NCBI GenBank assembly: GCA_022264855.1
Contig: JABYQU010000091.1
Coordinates: forward strand, 1-56,145
DNA: 56,145 bases
DNA from: Lenzites betulinus
Lineage: Eukaryota; Basidiomycota; Agaricomycetes; Polyporales; Polyporaceae
Direction: 5' to 3'
Shown: piece by piece, positions 10,403 to 23,156 of the stretch
Layout of the letters: every line of letters starts with the position of its first letter
Numbering within the stretch: position 1 is the stretch's first letter
Notes under the pieces: model-generated
What the model was told of the DNA's origin: nothing
Seen by the model: only the letters and a program-made list of their open reading frames with translations
The model's database searches: none
Made by a program: the position numbers and the translations under genes

Positions 10403-12452
10403 ATGCCCTTTAACAGACGGCGTCAGTCCAGCATGGATTTCTCAGACGGAAAGATCCCCTCGCTCGAGCAGCACCCCGACATTGTCCTCAGTGCGAACCA
10501 GCCTGGCCACCTTCAGCGCAACAAGACCGAGCGCCGCAGGCTCCAGGGCCTCCAGCGCACAAACACCACCACCTCCCAGCCGGTGGCCCCCTATGTCCCC
10601 AAGACGTGGATGGAAAAGTACCAGCACTGGATGATTAACGAGGGTGGACGTCGCATGTTCTTCTTCCTCTTCATCTTCCTCCACGCGCTCGTTATCGCCT
10701 TTGGCTTTATGAACTACCAACTCAAGGACAACTCCGTCACCGCCCGCAAGACTTTCGGTATCACCTTCCGTGAGTACCACCGCGCGACGTCTGCTGGAAC
10801 ATGCACTGACATGCTGGTGTGCACACAGCGATCGCGCGTACGGCTGCCCTGGTGCTCCATGTCGATGTGGCAGTCATTCTTCTCCCCGTCTGCCGCAACT
10901 TCATCTCCATCCTCCGCCGCACCTCCCTCAACTCCTTCATCCCCTTCGACAAGAACATCACGTTCCACAAGGCCGTCGCCTGGTCCATCGTGGTCTTCTC
11001 GTTCATCCACATCGCCGCGCACATGGTCAACTTCACCGAGCTCGCCTTCGCTGACCCCGACGCCACGACCCCCGCCAAGCGGTTCGTCGCCTTCCTCGCC
11101 GCGAACTTCGCCACCGGCCCCGGTGCGACCGGCTGGATCATGACCGTCGCCCTCGGCATCATGGTCTGGTACGCGATGGAAAAGCGCCGCCGTGCCCGCT
11201 TCGAGTGGTTCTGGTACTCCCACCACCTCTTCATTGTGTTCTTCATCAACTGGCAGCTGCACGGCATGTTCTGCATGATTCAGCCTGACAGGCCCCCGTA
11301 CTGCTCCTTCAACACCATCGGCGTCTTCTGGGTGAGTTTACGTGCTGGTTCAGCTATTTTTGGGTCCGGGGCACTGATGAGGGTTGGCGATGCAGCGTTA
11401 CTGGCTCGTGGGCGGTGTTATCTGGATCTACGAGCGCATCTTGCGCGAGGTGCGCTCAAGGCACCGCACCTACATCTCCAAGGTCATCCAGCACCCGTCG
11501 AACGTCGTCGAGCTCCAGATCAAGAAGGAGAAGACGCCGACCCAGGCCGGCCAGTACATCTTCCTGTGCTGCCCCGAGATCTCGTACTTCCAGTGGCACC
11601 CGTTCACCCTCACTAGGTCCGTCTCCCCACCTTTCTCCGTGCCCGCGCATACATGCTGATTGACACTGCACAGCGCGCCCGAGGAGGACTACATTTCGGT
11701 GCACATCCGTGTCGTCGGTGACTTCACGCGCGAGCTCGCGAAGGCGGTTGGATGTGAGTTTGACCGCAAGAAGGGCGAGAAGGACGACGCGGGAGGCAAG
11801 ATCGTGACCCCGCCGATCAACCGGGTGCTGCCGCGCGTCATGGTGGACGGGCCGTTCGGGTCCGCTTCAGAGGACTTCCTGAACTACGAGACGGTGCTGC
11901 TGGTGGGCGCGGGTATCGGTGTAACGCCGTTCGCGTCGATCCTGAAGTCGATCTGGTACCGGATGAACAACTTCAACACGTCGAAGCCGACGCGGCTCTC
12001 GAAGGTGTACTTCACCTGGGTTATCCGCGACTTTGGCAGCGCGGAGTGGTTCCACTCGCTGCTGCACGCGATCGAGGAGCAGGACACGCAGAACCGCATC
12101 GAGATCAACATCTACCTGACCGCGAAGATCAAGGAGGACGAGATGAACAACATCATCGTGCAGGACGTAGGCGCGGAGAAGGACGCGATCACGAGTCTGC
12201 GCGCGCCGACCCACTTTGGACGCCCGAACTGGGACCGCGTGTTCAGCTCGATCGCGGAGAAGCACCAGGAGACGGACGTCGGCGTGTTCTTCTGCGGCCC
12301 GTCCGTGCTCTCGAAGCAGCTGCACGTCCAGTGCAACAAGTGGTCCTCCCCCAAGGGCACGAAGTTCTTCTTCGGAAAGGGTGCGTCTCCTCCCCCCCTC
12401 TTCTCCCTCTTTTCCTTTGCTGACCTGACCGCCGTCCACAGAGAACTTCTAA
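10403..12452 (+). CDS. noxA: NADPH oxidase A (superoxide-generating, gp91phox-like)
   Basis: Membrane flavocytochrome that passes electrons from NADPH through FAD and two hemes to oxygen, making superoxide. In fungi NoxA acts with NoxR and Rac in hyphal differentiation and fruiting. Five exons join in frame to 602 aa: 10403-10769, 10829-11331, 11396-11616, 11674-12380, 12442-12452. Transmembrane segments start at MFFFLFIFLHALVIAFGF. Heme-ligand histidines lie in FHKAVAWSIVVFSFIHIAAH and in WYSHHLFIVFFINWQLHG. The FAD-binding HPFTLTSAP follows, where intron 3 splits the motif, then the NADPH-binding GAGIGVTPFASIL and FFCGPSVLSKQLH. The last exon codes only for the ending GKENF, the usual Nox C-terminus. 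There is no EF-hand or long N-terminal extension, so this is NoxA/B rather than NoxC. An ATG at 10433 would give 592 aa and cannot be excluded. Confidence 0.96.
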
Positions 12453-15400
12453 GCGCGCCCAGCAACGTCCGCCGGGCTTGCGGACGCAGGGTTCTCGCTC
12501 TCGTCGGTTCCGATATCCCGTATCCATATCTTATCCGTTGTCGTTCTCTCGCTCCAGTCTAAGTCACAGTGCTATAGGGATTGTACGATCTATATTCCCG
12601 TTGTCGTCGTCGTACGGCCAGTCAGTCGGTTAGCTTGCGCCTGTCGTATGCACGCGTCCGTTCGTTTTCGCGCACGCCCCCCTGTTCCCTCCTGATGATA
12701 AGTGGGGTAGGGCGAGGGTGTTGTTTTTATTTGGTTACTGCGCTACTACGATGTTGTGCTGCAGTGATACATATATATGAGGTTGGGAGACCTGAGAAAT
12801 TTGGGTGGGGTGTGCGTGTGGTCGCAAGTACTCCCTCAGCCCGGTCCTACGAGGCCAAGATAAAAGTCTTTGCGCGACAGTGTAAATATGCTGCTGTCCA
12901 ATTCGTGGTCGACGCGTTAACGTCCTGCGTACGGCGCGCCGTTGATGCTGCGAGCCTCCCGCATGCCGCATGCGCCTCCGCCCGGTGTGCAACCAAGTTT
13001 AATCACCATGGCCACCACGACACCCCAGCGGCACAGACCACACACAATTCATATTCAAATCATTCTCCGCGCAGGTCCCTATGCCGGCATAGAAACAAAC
13101 ATGGTCCGCCACGGGGCCGGACTTGCGAAACCAACTAGCCGGTTTGGGAAGGCGTGCTGCCAATATATGCCGGTACGCGGTTGTGGCACGGCGCGATTTT
13201 AAGCTTTGCGATTCGGCTGGGACCACCACCACTACCACCACCACCACCCCTTGCGCCGAGTCGTGCTTTTTCCTTGTCTTCTAAGTCTTTCCACGGTGAC
13301 TTTATGACCAGGAGCTCAGGCGGCCGTCTGTAAATTCTAGGAACCCGGCGGCTTGCACCAGCACACCAACTTGAAATTACAATTTGAAGCGGACCTGCAC
13401 ATGGACACCTTGCCTCACGACCGCCATGCATCATGCAACGCCGCTGAGCTCAGAGCTGCGGCACGCGCCCGTTCTCCGCTCGGTCCAGGCTCGAAGAAGG
13501 CCCCACCGCGCGGCGGGCGTGCTCGCGTTGTTTGGCCGCAGTGTGTCTGTTGGCGTGCGAGTCCGTTGTTGGTGATCGTGGACGCTTGACGACTCGCTCG
13601 CAATCTGTAGGTCCCTGGATTTTGATTACACCATCTTGAATCTTCGTGGGCTGCCCGCACGATCTGGGTCTGCGATTCCGACCCGCGAGGCACATGAGCG
13701 TGGGTCTGGCACATGATGTTGGGTGCTGGACACCGCCGACGACTCAGAAATCCCTGCGCACACCTCCGACGGCGGGTGCACGATTGATACGACGCTGCGA
13801 GCGGTCTGTGGTGCCCTGCGGTATGTCTTTGATGACGCGTAAGGGCGAGTGTGTGTGTGGTTCACGTTACCACGGTCATTATCCAGATCCAGACCCCCTC
13901 GAGGCGGTGAGCGGTCCGTCGTGTTCTCGCTCGGCTCGGAATTTCTTCGTCGACAAACACTCACCACGGTCCGCACCTCCGCCAGGCAAGCGGGTCCAGG
14001 CCTGAACCCCGCGAAGCCAAAGCTTGTTGTCGCCATGGGGTAACCGTGGCAATATACCCCGATGTATACGCGCGTCGAAGGCCCATCCTTCGCTCCAAAG
14101 CCCAGGCCCGAACCGTCCTCCGATTCGGTGCTAGTGTACGCCGTCTTGTGCAGGACATGGCATATGCGGTAAGTCGCCAGTCATCGCACAGGCAGCCCGC
14201 TCGCCGCCGAGCCTGCTGCCGACGTCATCGTGCTAACTTTGCGCTGAGCACGCACGCAGCACGCACGGCTCGGGCTCTCGCGAACCTCGAACGCCGCCTC
14301 GCAAACACCACCCGATGTGAACGCCGACGCGGGTGCGTATGCTCGTGACAGTCCGCGGGCCTATTATTGTCAGTGCACCCGCCGACACCTGCGCGCGAGC
14401 GGCATTCAGGCGTGTGCTCGCTCAGCTGGCCCTCGCGCGCCGGTGAATGGCAAGATTCCCGACCTTTTGGCAGGCTCTCACACAGTTCTGGGTGGACGTG
14501 GCGAGGCTGGCCGTTCTGCTGAACGTGCAGGCATGTGCAGCTGCTGGCGTGCCAGGGACGCATGGTGCGTGTGGTGCGCTGGCAGGTCAAGCAGGGAAGG
14601 CGATACCATCGATGAACGCAAGCGGGATCGGACTCAGCGGGCTCCATCTGCAAGCACCTCGGAGCGCGCTGTCAGACAAGATGAAGCGTCAGACCGGCTG
14701 ATGATTGGCGCGAAGACGCGCACGCCGCGTTCATGACGCCGACAGGGCGCGCTGCAGCAGCGTGCAGCTCATCCGACGGTCATGGTGTCTTGACGTCGGA
14801 CGCGAAGATGCGACCTGTGACCGGCGGAACGCGTCGTCGATACACGTACTACGCTCGGGCCGCGCCTTCGTGTGTCCATCTCCGGGGACCTTCCAGCTTC
14901 CAGCTTCCCAGAGTCCGCCGTTCTCCAACGCCCTCTTCGTCCGCCGCAATGGTAGCACGCTATTTCCTGCACAGCAACCGGCGCATTCGTCTCTCACAGC
15001 GCGGCTACGGCGGCGCCTCGACTGCAGGCTGGGCTCTCGGACCTGCGCCGACATCGTATGCAGCTGCCACTGCGGACGACGGATCGCATTGACTATTGAC
15101 GTGCGCGGGGGTGTGTGCACCTCGGCGCGAGCGGACGCGCGAAGATTGTTCAACCCACAGGTGGTGTGCTACGCTTCGATCGTACCTGCGATTCTGACCG
15201 GACATTCCATAGCTCGCCTTCTGCACGCGGGAGGGCGCCCTCTGGCTGGCGGCGGATGCTTGTCCAGCACCTCCGCACGAGGATCATGGGTCATCGCTTC
15301 CGGAGCCTAGCGTGGGCCCTGCCCAGAGGCTTCCCCCCTTCGCCCACACATCCGAGTCGCCGCGCGGACGAAAATGTCAAGGGGGACCCGCGCGGCAGGC

Positions 15401-15708
15401 GCGAGCAGCCACGGCGACGGTGGGACGCGCGTAAACAGCTAGAGGACGCGGCGGAAGGATCTCGCCCAGCCCGCGACGCTAACCGACACAATAGCGCAGG
15501 GCGCGGCAAAGTGGCAGCGCTGCAGTGGGCCACGCGCGGCCGCAGAGGACGCACGCTGCGGTGGAGGGGTCGCTTGCGGTGTTTTACAGCCCGCGAGCGT
15601 GCGCACAGGGGCGCACCGCATCGATGCGGGCGTGATCCTCGGGGTCCGCGGTTCGCCCTTCGGTGCGCGGTGCCCAAGCCGGGCACGCTGCAGCCGTTCT
15701 CGTGGCGG
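12453..15708. other. Long GC-rich interval without recognised genes
   Basis: The first few hundred bases are probably noxA 3' UTR. No convincing exon with splice sites or a known motif was found on either strand. A CCA/CTA microsatellite lies at about 13222-13247. The many open frames here are what high-GC sequence produces by chance. Non-coding RNA cannot be excluded. Confidence 0.5.
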
Positions 15709-15714
15709 TATAAG
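15709..15714 (+). promoter_or_regulatory. TATA box of the GNAT gene
   Basis: TATAAG about 100 bp upstream of the ATG at 15813, followed by a C/T-rich leader. Confidence 0.6.
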
Positions 15715-15812
15715 AACTGCTCCTCCCGTCTCGTCTGCGCGCGCACCGTATACATCAACGCCAGTTGCACACCGTCCTCCTGGTTTGCCCGCCGCCACCG
15801 TCCGAGTACAGC

Positions 15813-16883
15813 ATGAGCGCCACCAAAGTTTCCGTGCGCAGGATGACCGATCCGTCTGGTATGTCGCGCACCGCCACCCCTGTCCATTCGGTGGCTGATA
15901 TATTCTCGCGTGTCTCGCAGAGGAGGACATTGAGATGGTCGTGCAAGTGCTCATGAACGCGTTCAGAGACGGTCTGTTGGCACATGTCCGAAGCGCCGCT
16001 CCACTCACCCATTGCCGCCCGCTCCAGATGTCGGACTGCAGTCCTTCTCCGGCGGGTCCGCCCGCCTCGCGCGCGACGTGTTTCGGCGGACGACGAAGGG
16101 CTGCGTCGCGCACGGCGCGATATACCTCGGCCTCATCGACAACGTCCCGCACGGCGTGGCTCTCCTGGTTGCACCCGGTGCGGACTGGAATTTCTAGTTC
16201 GTCCGCGTTCTCGTCTTGCCCCATCCGGCGCGTGCGTCCCAGGCGATGTGCTGACCCCTGCGCGATCCAGTCAGGAGAGCGACTTCGCGGAGGGACTGTC
16301 GACGTACCTCTTCGAGTGGTATACGTACCATGTACGTCCGAGTCTGCGGCGTTTTGGCGTTGTCGCCGCCGCCGCTGCCGCTGCCGCTGTTCGACGCTAA
16401 GCGGCGTCACTTTGCAGTATATGCCGACGTACGAGGAGCTGTACAGGATCTCGCTGCCCTCCGGACAGCGGGGGCGCAGAGACGCATGGAACATCAAGTT
16501 CCTCGCTGTCAACCCTGACTTTCAACGGAAGGGGGTAGGGCGGGCGTTGCTAGGGGCTATATGTAAACAGGTCCGTGGCATGCCCGCCGTCGTGGCGACC
16601 GTCGCGCTGACCGTCGCCGTGCCTTCTTCCTCCAGGCCGACGCGGACGCCGTGTGCGTCACCGCAGACGTGAAGAGCCCGAATCTTGTCCGTCGCCGAGT
16701 GAGCCCTCGAACGGGGTCTCCGTCCGCGCTGTCTGGGAGCGAGCCGCTGACCGCCTGCTCCAGGTCCAATGGTTCAGGAAACGCGGGTTCTCCCACCGCG
16801 GCGTCAAGAACTTCTCCTCCAAGGACTCGGCGGGCTTCCCGCTGTGGTGCACGGTGCGGGAGCCCGTTCGCCCAGGCAACTAA
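15813..16883 (+). CDS. GNAT-family N-acetyltransferase
   Basis: Predicted acetyl-CoA-dependent acetyltransferase; the substrate is unknown. Seven exons join in frame to 216 aa: 15813-15858, 15921-15971, 16028-16196, 16271-16331, 16418-16570, 16636-16686, 16764-16883. The N-terminal strand-helix unit contains EEDIEMVVQVLMNAFRDD, a common opening of fungal GNATs. The acetyl-CoA binding motif A is clear as FLAVNPDFQRKGVGRALL, with the Q/R-x-x-G-x-G/A core. The C-terminal motif B region reads VQWFRKRGFSHRGVK. The VAPGADWNFYQESDF segment, split by an intron, is typical of a basidiomycete-expanded GNAT group often found near secondary-metabolite or stress genes, but nothing here links it to its neighbours. 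All splice sites are GT-AG and phases agree. Confidence 0.88.
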
Positions 16884-17703
16884 CCGCCGTCCGCGTCCCT
16901 CTCGCGCCTCTCCCCGTTCTCCCTGACACATCCACCGTACCCGTCCGCTTGATTCCCAAGGCTACTGGCTAGCCTGGGACACGCAGCTGCACCCGCACAG
17001 CGCTCCGCCCAGAAACCCGCCCGCCCCTCATCTCGCCGCAGCAAGTTCGCCGCTCAGTCTCCTCCCGTCCAGACACCACAGACTACCCATAGAGCAGCCC
17101 GCCTGCCCCCAAATGTACCCCCGTGTATTATACCGTATACGCCCCGCTCCGAGCACTCGTGTCTGCACGCGCACGTCCTGACTCCTCAGGCAACACCGAG
17201 ACCCAGATCGATATCCCCCACGGGCTGATGCGTCCGTCGGACGCTGACCGATCCCTCCGCCCTCACAAGGCCTCCAAGCGGCAAGTCTCAACCCCAGCAC
17301 CCCGCGCCGTGATGCGCCGTGCGTGCGCCCGCGCACCAGCGCGAACCTGCCCGATTGCGCGCATCCCCGTCCGGGCTCCGGCACGCACGCGCGGGCCCGG
17401 CACCGCATTCGCGCACCTGCGTGCCCAGCTGCCAGTGTGAGCCTGTGAGGCGGCGAGGAGCTCTGCGCCGCGGAGCAATCAGCGTCAGGGCACTGCTATC
17501 GTTGGATCAAGATCAGGAGCAGCACGCACCGGGCACTAAGACTCAAGAGGCACTAGGCACTAGGCCCGGCGTGCGCGAGCGCGTGCCGGGGGGCACTGGG
17601 GCACCGCCATGATTGTCGGTGCGTGCTTCTAGTGCGGCGGCGCAGCGCGAACAGGTTGGTTGCGCCTGCGACGGTGATGCATAAGTAATCATAAGTAATG
17701 CAT

Positions 17704-17716
17704 GGGGGGGGGGGGG
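17704..17716 (+). repeat. Homopolymer run of 13 G
   Basis: Uninterrupted guanines within the gene desert; prone to length error in sequencing and to slippage. Confidence 0.85.
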
Positions 17717-17853
17717 CGTCGGCGCGTTCGGCGGGCGGCCTCGCTCGTGTGCGATGTGCGACACCGGGGGTTGTTCGTTGCGCAATGCGCACGCGTCGAC
17801 TGGGTCTGAGGCTAAGATTAGGACCGTGACGGGGCGGGAGCTCGAGGGGAGGG

Positions 17854-17877
17854 GATGATGATGATGATGATGATGAT
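17854..17877 (+). repeat. GAT trinucleotide microsatellite
   Basis: Eight tandem GAT units in non-coding sequence. Confidence 0.85.
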
Positions 17878-20800
17878 AGTTTTCAGGCTGCTCATGCGTA
17901 TGCAGTTGTCCCGGATCCCGCTCTCGTTTGAAACATAGATACATAGATGTACGCGTTGGCGTGCGTGCCCATCACGGAAAACTGCGACGTATCCCGCGCG
18001 CTGCGGACGTGGGCGATGGAATGCACTCAGCACTGGGATCATCGATGCCGTTCCGGGAAGCTGAGTGGGGCTTATGCAGTGTCTATGACAAGAGTAGTTG
18101 CTAACCTCGGGCCTCTGGGATGTCAGAGGATGCATCGACATCCCTCGAGCGGCAAGCCACGGGTACGAAGCGCACGCGGCCGTCGAGCTCGGAACTTGAA
18201 CACCACCGGCACTGGCACGACGGGTCTACCAAGCATCGACCCCACCCGCAAAGTCGAGACTATAGGCACCTTCAAGTTTCGGCCGACCCATCGTGTTTGG
18301 GGCCTAGCTGCGAACAATTTCAACCATCCGGGTTCTATCTCCTGATTCGGCTTTCGACGGGGGCCCCTCTATCCTCCTCTATCGGGGAGCACCGAGGGCG
18401 ACCGACCCCGCCGCCCGTCCCCATCGCATCGCGTTTCCCCAGATTCCCCGGACGCGCTCTCGTAAGTGCGCTGCTGGCATCCAACAGCCACCGCAATAAT
18501 ATTAACAATGACATCCCTTGGGTAAGCAACGCACTGCCCATCAGCACGCCCTGCCCTGCCCCGCGACGCACGGCAACTCAAGTGTTCTCGGCATGCGCCC
18601 GGTTCCGGGCATCTAGCTAGTACTTGTACGTATACTGCTGACAGTGACCTCCTCCCTCCCCGGCCGCTCCTCCTCCGCTCTTTCGTCGCGCGCCTCGAAC
18701 GTTGAATGCCGAACACTGCTAGGGCCGGCCCTGCATCGATATCCCCGCACACTGCTCAGCACGAACGTATGCCTCTGAAGGCCCGGCCTGTGGCTCGCGC
18801 CCCGCGCCGTAACACTGAGTAAAGGGTGTACGGCATCCCCGCCGGCGCGCGAGGCACCGCGGCGATGACGATGCGAGATGGGCGATCGCCCGATTCTGCG
18901 TCCGCCCGTCCGCCCGGCATAAGCACGTACGTACGCAGTACGCACCGCGTACACGGTTACGCCCTCCTGCCAAGCAGCGTTCGGGTTGGTACGCACCGTG
19001 GTCCATGACGGCATGCGTTGCCCCTCGAGTGGGTGTCGGTATCGAGTCGTGCAGCCAGATCTAAGCGTCCTGCGCGATCCGCGCCGCGACGCGTCCGGTA
19101 GCCTCGCGCGCGCAGACGTGAGCTACGCGGGGCTCCTGGCTGCGCGCGAGCCTCCTGGCTGGCTGCCCCGCCGCAATCCCCGGGCTGTCCGGCGGGAGGC
19201 TTGGCAGACACGACCGGGGACTCGGGAGGCGCGTCGACGCCGGCCGGGCCTGCCTGCGTGGGTGTGCATGCAGCACGCCGGCGTACGTACAGGGTGACGG
19301 CACCTGGGCCCCGGGGCTCGAATTCCGCGATTTGGGCTGCGCGAGGGTAGCCGGGGTGCCTTGTGCCCTGCACACAATACAATGCGACAATACAATGTGC
19401 ATTTGCGCGTGCGCGTACGCGTTGACGAGGGCTAGCGAGTCGCGACTGCTCCGCGTCGGCGTATAAAAGATTCTGTGTAAGAATGCACATTGCACACAGC
19501 GCGGCGTCCGGCGGAAGGCAAGCGGGCGAAGGGGCCCTCGTGCGCGCGTATCTCAGCGGCGGTGATCGACGTGAACGCGCGCGCGCGGGCAGCGGCCAGA
19601 GGGGGCTTGAGAAGGACAGGGTCGCCTCGGGTTTCGAAAGCCTGTTGTTGACCGTCGGGAGGGAGGCTGCCTGGGCCCGCGCGGCCGGGACGTTCCTGGC
19701 GTTCGCGCGGTGATCGTGGTACGTACAGCGAAGGATGCGTGAATGCTATCAATAACTAGCAACATTGCCTCTGAGTCGTGAGTCTGAGAGAGCGCGGACG
19801 GCGGCGGGTCGGCGGACTGAGCTGGACACGACCAGACTGAGATACGCGGCGGCGGGAGAAGCAGCGTGGGCAATGGGGAGGCCGGTCGGCGAAGAACGCT
19901 GTCCGCCGGGCCTGCGAACGCGCGCTCCCAGCGCGCCGCTGGAGCCTAACGGAGAGCGTTCGTCGACGGCGGAGAGGTGCGTGTCCACGTTCACCATGCA
20001 TACTGCACACAGGACGCGCGATGACGCACGCGCCGCGCACTGGGGAGCAGCAGCCCGCTTCTCGCTCTCGCTCTGCGTCCCGCGCCAGAGGCCGAGTGAG
20101 GCTCCTGGGCCCCGCGGCCGTTCATCTGCGCCTGCATCAGCGCGATGCGCGATGCCCAAGCGAGCGGGTCGTTCTGGAGGCTGGCGTGCTCGGGCTGTTG
20201 CCAGCGTGATCGCACAGGCGAGATCGGGCTGCTGAATGGGACGCGTGAGCAGCACGAAGACTGAACCGTACTAACACGATTCGACTCGCCGTGATCCCAT
20301 TCAGCCCCATCCAGGGCCCGCAGCCCGCGCAGGGTGGGTGCAGCGCGTGGGCTCCGCTGCGCGCGCCCGCTGCTGCTCGAGCCGCCGAGCCGTGGCGGAG
20401 CGCGTCGGGTCGTAAATACCACACACGCAAGTCGTCCATCGTCGCCAGTTGTACTTGCGGCCACCACGCTCGCTGGCCCGGGGTGAGAGAGCGGGCAGGG
20501 GAGGCGCAGGGTTACCGGCCCGCAGTCGTAGATGGGCCGCACTGCATCGGGGATGTGCGAGGCTACTAGCTGATGCCGGCAGCGGTCCTCCCATGGCCCA
20601 CCGCGCCTCCCGGCAGGCTGGTGCGCCCGCGCGACAAAAGCGTCGCGGAGCACTCCCTCGCCGGCGTGCGTGCGTGGGCCTGGCCGGGTGCTGCTGCTCT
20701 TGCGCAGGCTATTACGGGCACATAATAGCGCAGGACGCGGGCGAATCAGGATTTGGGGGTGGGGTGGGCGGGCGCGCGCGTCCTAGGAACTTGAAGGCGG

Positions 20801-21845
20801 AAGTCGGATGGAGGCCGAGGGGGGCACGCACGCCGGCGACCCTGCGCGGATTGACAAACGAGCGACCCGGGGCGGTGGCCAGATGGGGGCGTGGCGGGTG
20901 GTAACAGAGAAGAAGACAAAGCATGATATTGCGCGGCGCGTCGCGTTCGGTGCGCGCGTCTGCGGCGTGCAACGTGCAGTGTTCGCCGGCCGCGCGGGGG
21001 CGCAGCGGACGCAGGGGGCAGGCGGACTGCGACGGCGGAGGAGGAGGAGGCCTGGCATGGCGGGCAGGGCGCTCGGGGATGGCCGTGCGCCAGGCACGTT
21101 GCAAGCACTGTCCCCCCGGGCCCCCGCCGCGGCTCGCACCTGCCCCGTCTGCGCGGCACTCCCGCTCTAGGACCCCAGCGCGGGCACGCCGCATATCTGC
21201 GCGCACAATATCCTGCGCAGGCGTGTCCCCGCGGTGCGTGCAGAAGCCGAACAAGGTTGCAGCCCCGAACGTCGCGACGATAAGAAACCCGTGGCCAGAC
21301 GGCGTCGCGGAGTGCGGACAGGCGAGCGGACGCGGGCGCTCGCCGATCCCACACTCCTGCGACCCTGCACATCTCCCCACGCACGCGATCTCGCCCACGC
21401 CCGCCCAGTGCGTCCCGTCGTTCTCCTCGTTATTTTGCATATTATCTGCGAGTGCGCGCGGGCGGCAGGCATCCTGCGACGCAGCACAGGCATGGGCAGC
21501 ACGCGCCAGCGGGACCAATTGTCTCAGCACCTTCGCGGCTCTGCCACGCTCGCCCGGCGACCAGCACATCATGCGACGGCGAGATCAGGACGATGCGGTG
21601 TCTGCTGGAATTCACGACATGCCCCAACGGGCACGCACCGTCCGGAAATCCCGCATTTCGCGCTGGCGTGCGTGCGGGGACTTCGCCAGCCAGGGTCCCC
21701 CAGCCCCGAAATGGCGCGCTGCCCGGGAATAAAGCCTGGCGGACGCCGCCGCGCACTCGCACTCGCATGCCCATCCGCGCCTCCTCCGCTCCAGCCAGCC
21801 GCACACCCCGCCCTGCCCGGCGGCTACCCCCATCTGCGTACGCCA

Positions 21846-21851
21846 TATAAG
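21846..21851 (+). promoter_or_regulatory. TATA box of the bZIP gene
   Basis: TATAAG 70 bp upstream of the ATG at 21916, followed by a C/T-rich leader. Confidence 0.6.
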
Positions 21852-21915
21852 CGTTGCTCTGATCCCCTGCCCGGTTCCAACCCCGATCGCCTTCGCTCCC
21901 CCTGCTTTACGTGAC

Positions 21916-23110
21916 ATGACGCCCATGTCCTCGCTGCCCGACTCCCACCGCGACAGCTCCTCCGACCTCCCCTCTGCCTCCGCCGACCGTCCCGAACGCT
22001 CGCGAAACGCCAAAGGTACGCCCCCGCCCCTCTGCACCCCGCCGCCAGCGAGCAGCCTTGAACACCGCCCCCAGCCCAGGCCCGCCACCGCGCAAAGCGC
22101 AAGGCGTACATCGAGCAGGTACGCGCCCGCCCCACCGACGCCACACACTGCCCGGCGCTGACCGCCCACTCGCACGGCACAGCTCGAGCAGACCGTGACG
22201 AAGCTGCAGTCCGTGCTCGCGCTCTCGCCCGACCAGGTCGCCGCGATCCCGCCGCCGCTCGTGCGCATCCGCGAGCTCGAGCAGGACAACGAGATGCTCC
22301 AGCGCGAAGTCCAGGAGCTCCGGCGGCAGCTCGAGATGCGCGCGGGGCCCGCGCAGCTGCGCGCGCGCGACCCGTTCGCGCCGCTCGACCACCACGACCA
22401 CCACCCGCGCGACCGCGAGCCGAAGCGGCGGCGCACGTCCGCCGCGGACGCGGGCGGCCTCTACGCGGTAGGCCCCGCCGCGTACCCGCCGTACGGCGAC
22501 TCCGCCGCTCACGCTCACCGCGCGCTGCAGACCCACAGCCCGCCGCCGCCGCTCACGATCCCGCAGTACGCGCCGCAGAGCCCGCCGGCGAGCGCGCAGG
22601 GCTACGGCGGCGGGGGCGGGGGCGGGGGCGGGTACGCGTCGTCGCGCCCGGGCTCCGCGCCGTTCTACCAGGCCACGTACAGCGGTGGGGGGAGCGTGTC
22701 CGCGGGGGCGTACGGCGCGGTGCCGCCGGAGACGCCGTCGTCGAGCACGACGTCCAGCCCCTCGTTCTCGGCGAGTGCTCTCTCCGTCTCCGCGGGTTGT
22801 GCTGCCGCGCCGGGCGGGCAGCAGAACTGCGCGTACTGAGAACCGCGGATCCTAGTGACGGCATCCTTTTTTTCCCACCCGCAGCCGTCCGACTATGCCG
22901 CGCCCGCCGCCGCCGTCGCCTCGTCGCTCTCGGCCGCGCATCACCAGCACCAACACCAACACCATCCGAGCCAGCAACAGCAGAGTCAACAGCAGCAGCA
23001 GCGCGCGCTGCCGTCCCTGTCCGCGTACGGCGGCAGCCCCACCCTCCCTCCCCCGTTCTCGTCCCACTCGACGTCGTCCCAGTACGAGCTCGTGCCCAAG
23101 ATCGAGTCGG

Positions 23111-23156
<46 letters not shown>

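Larger units (their letters stand above)
16884..21845. other. 5-kb CpG-rich gene desert
   Basis: No gene, tRNA or transposon recognised on either strand over five kilobases. The stretch is rich in CG and in alternating CGCGCG and GTACGTAC words. It holds a run of 13 G (17704-17716) and a GAT microsatellite (17854-17877). An isolated TATAAAAG at 19462-19469 precedes a short open frame (19483-19713) without recognisable features. The rightmost part is presumably bZIP promoter. Confidence 0.5.

Noticed and set aside
13222..13247. CCA-rich stretch as possible CRISPR-like or minisatellite array
   Set aside because: It is a simple trinucleotide microsatellite. No spacer-repeat structure was seen anywhere, and the organism is eukaryotic.
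19483..19713. Small gene after an isolated TATAAAAG in the desert
   Set aside because: The 76-codon frame lacks any motif or conserved feature and could easily arise by chance.
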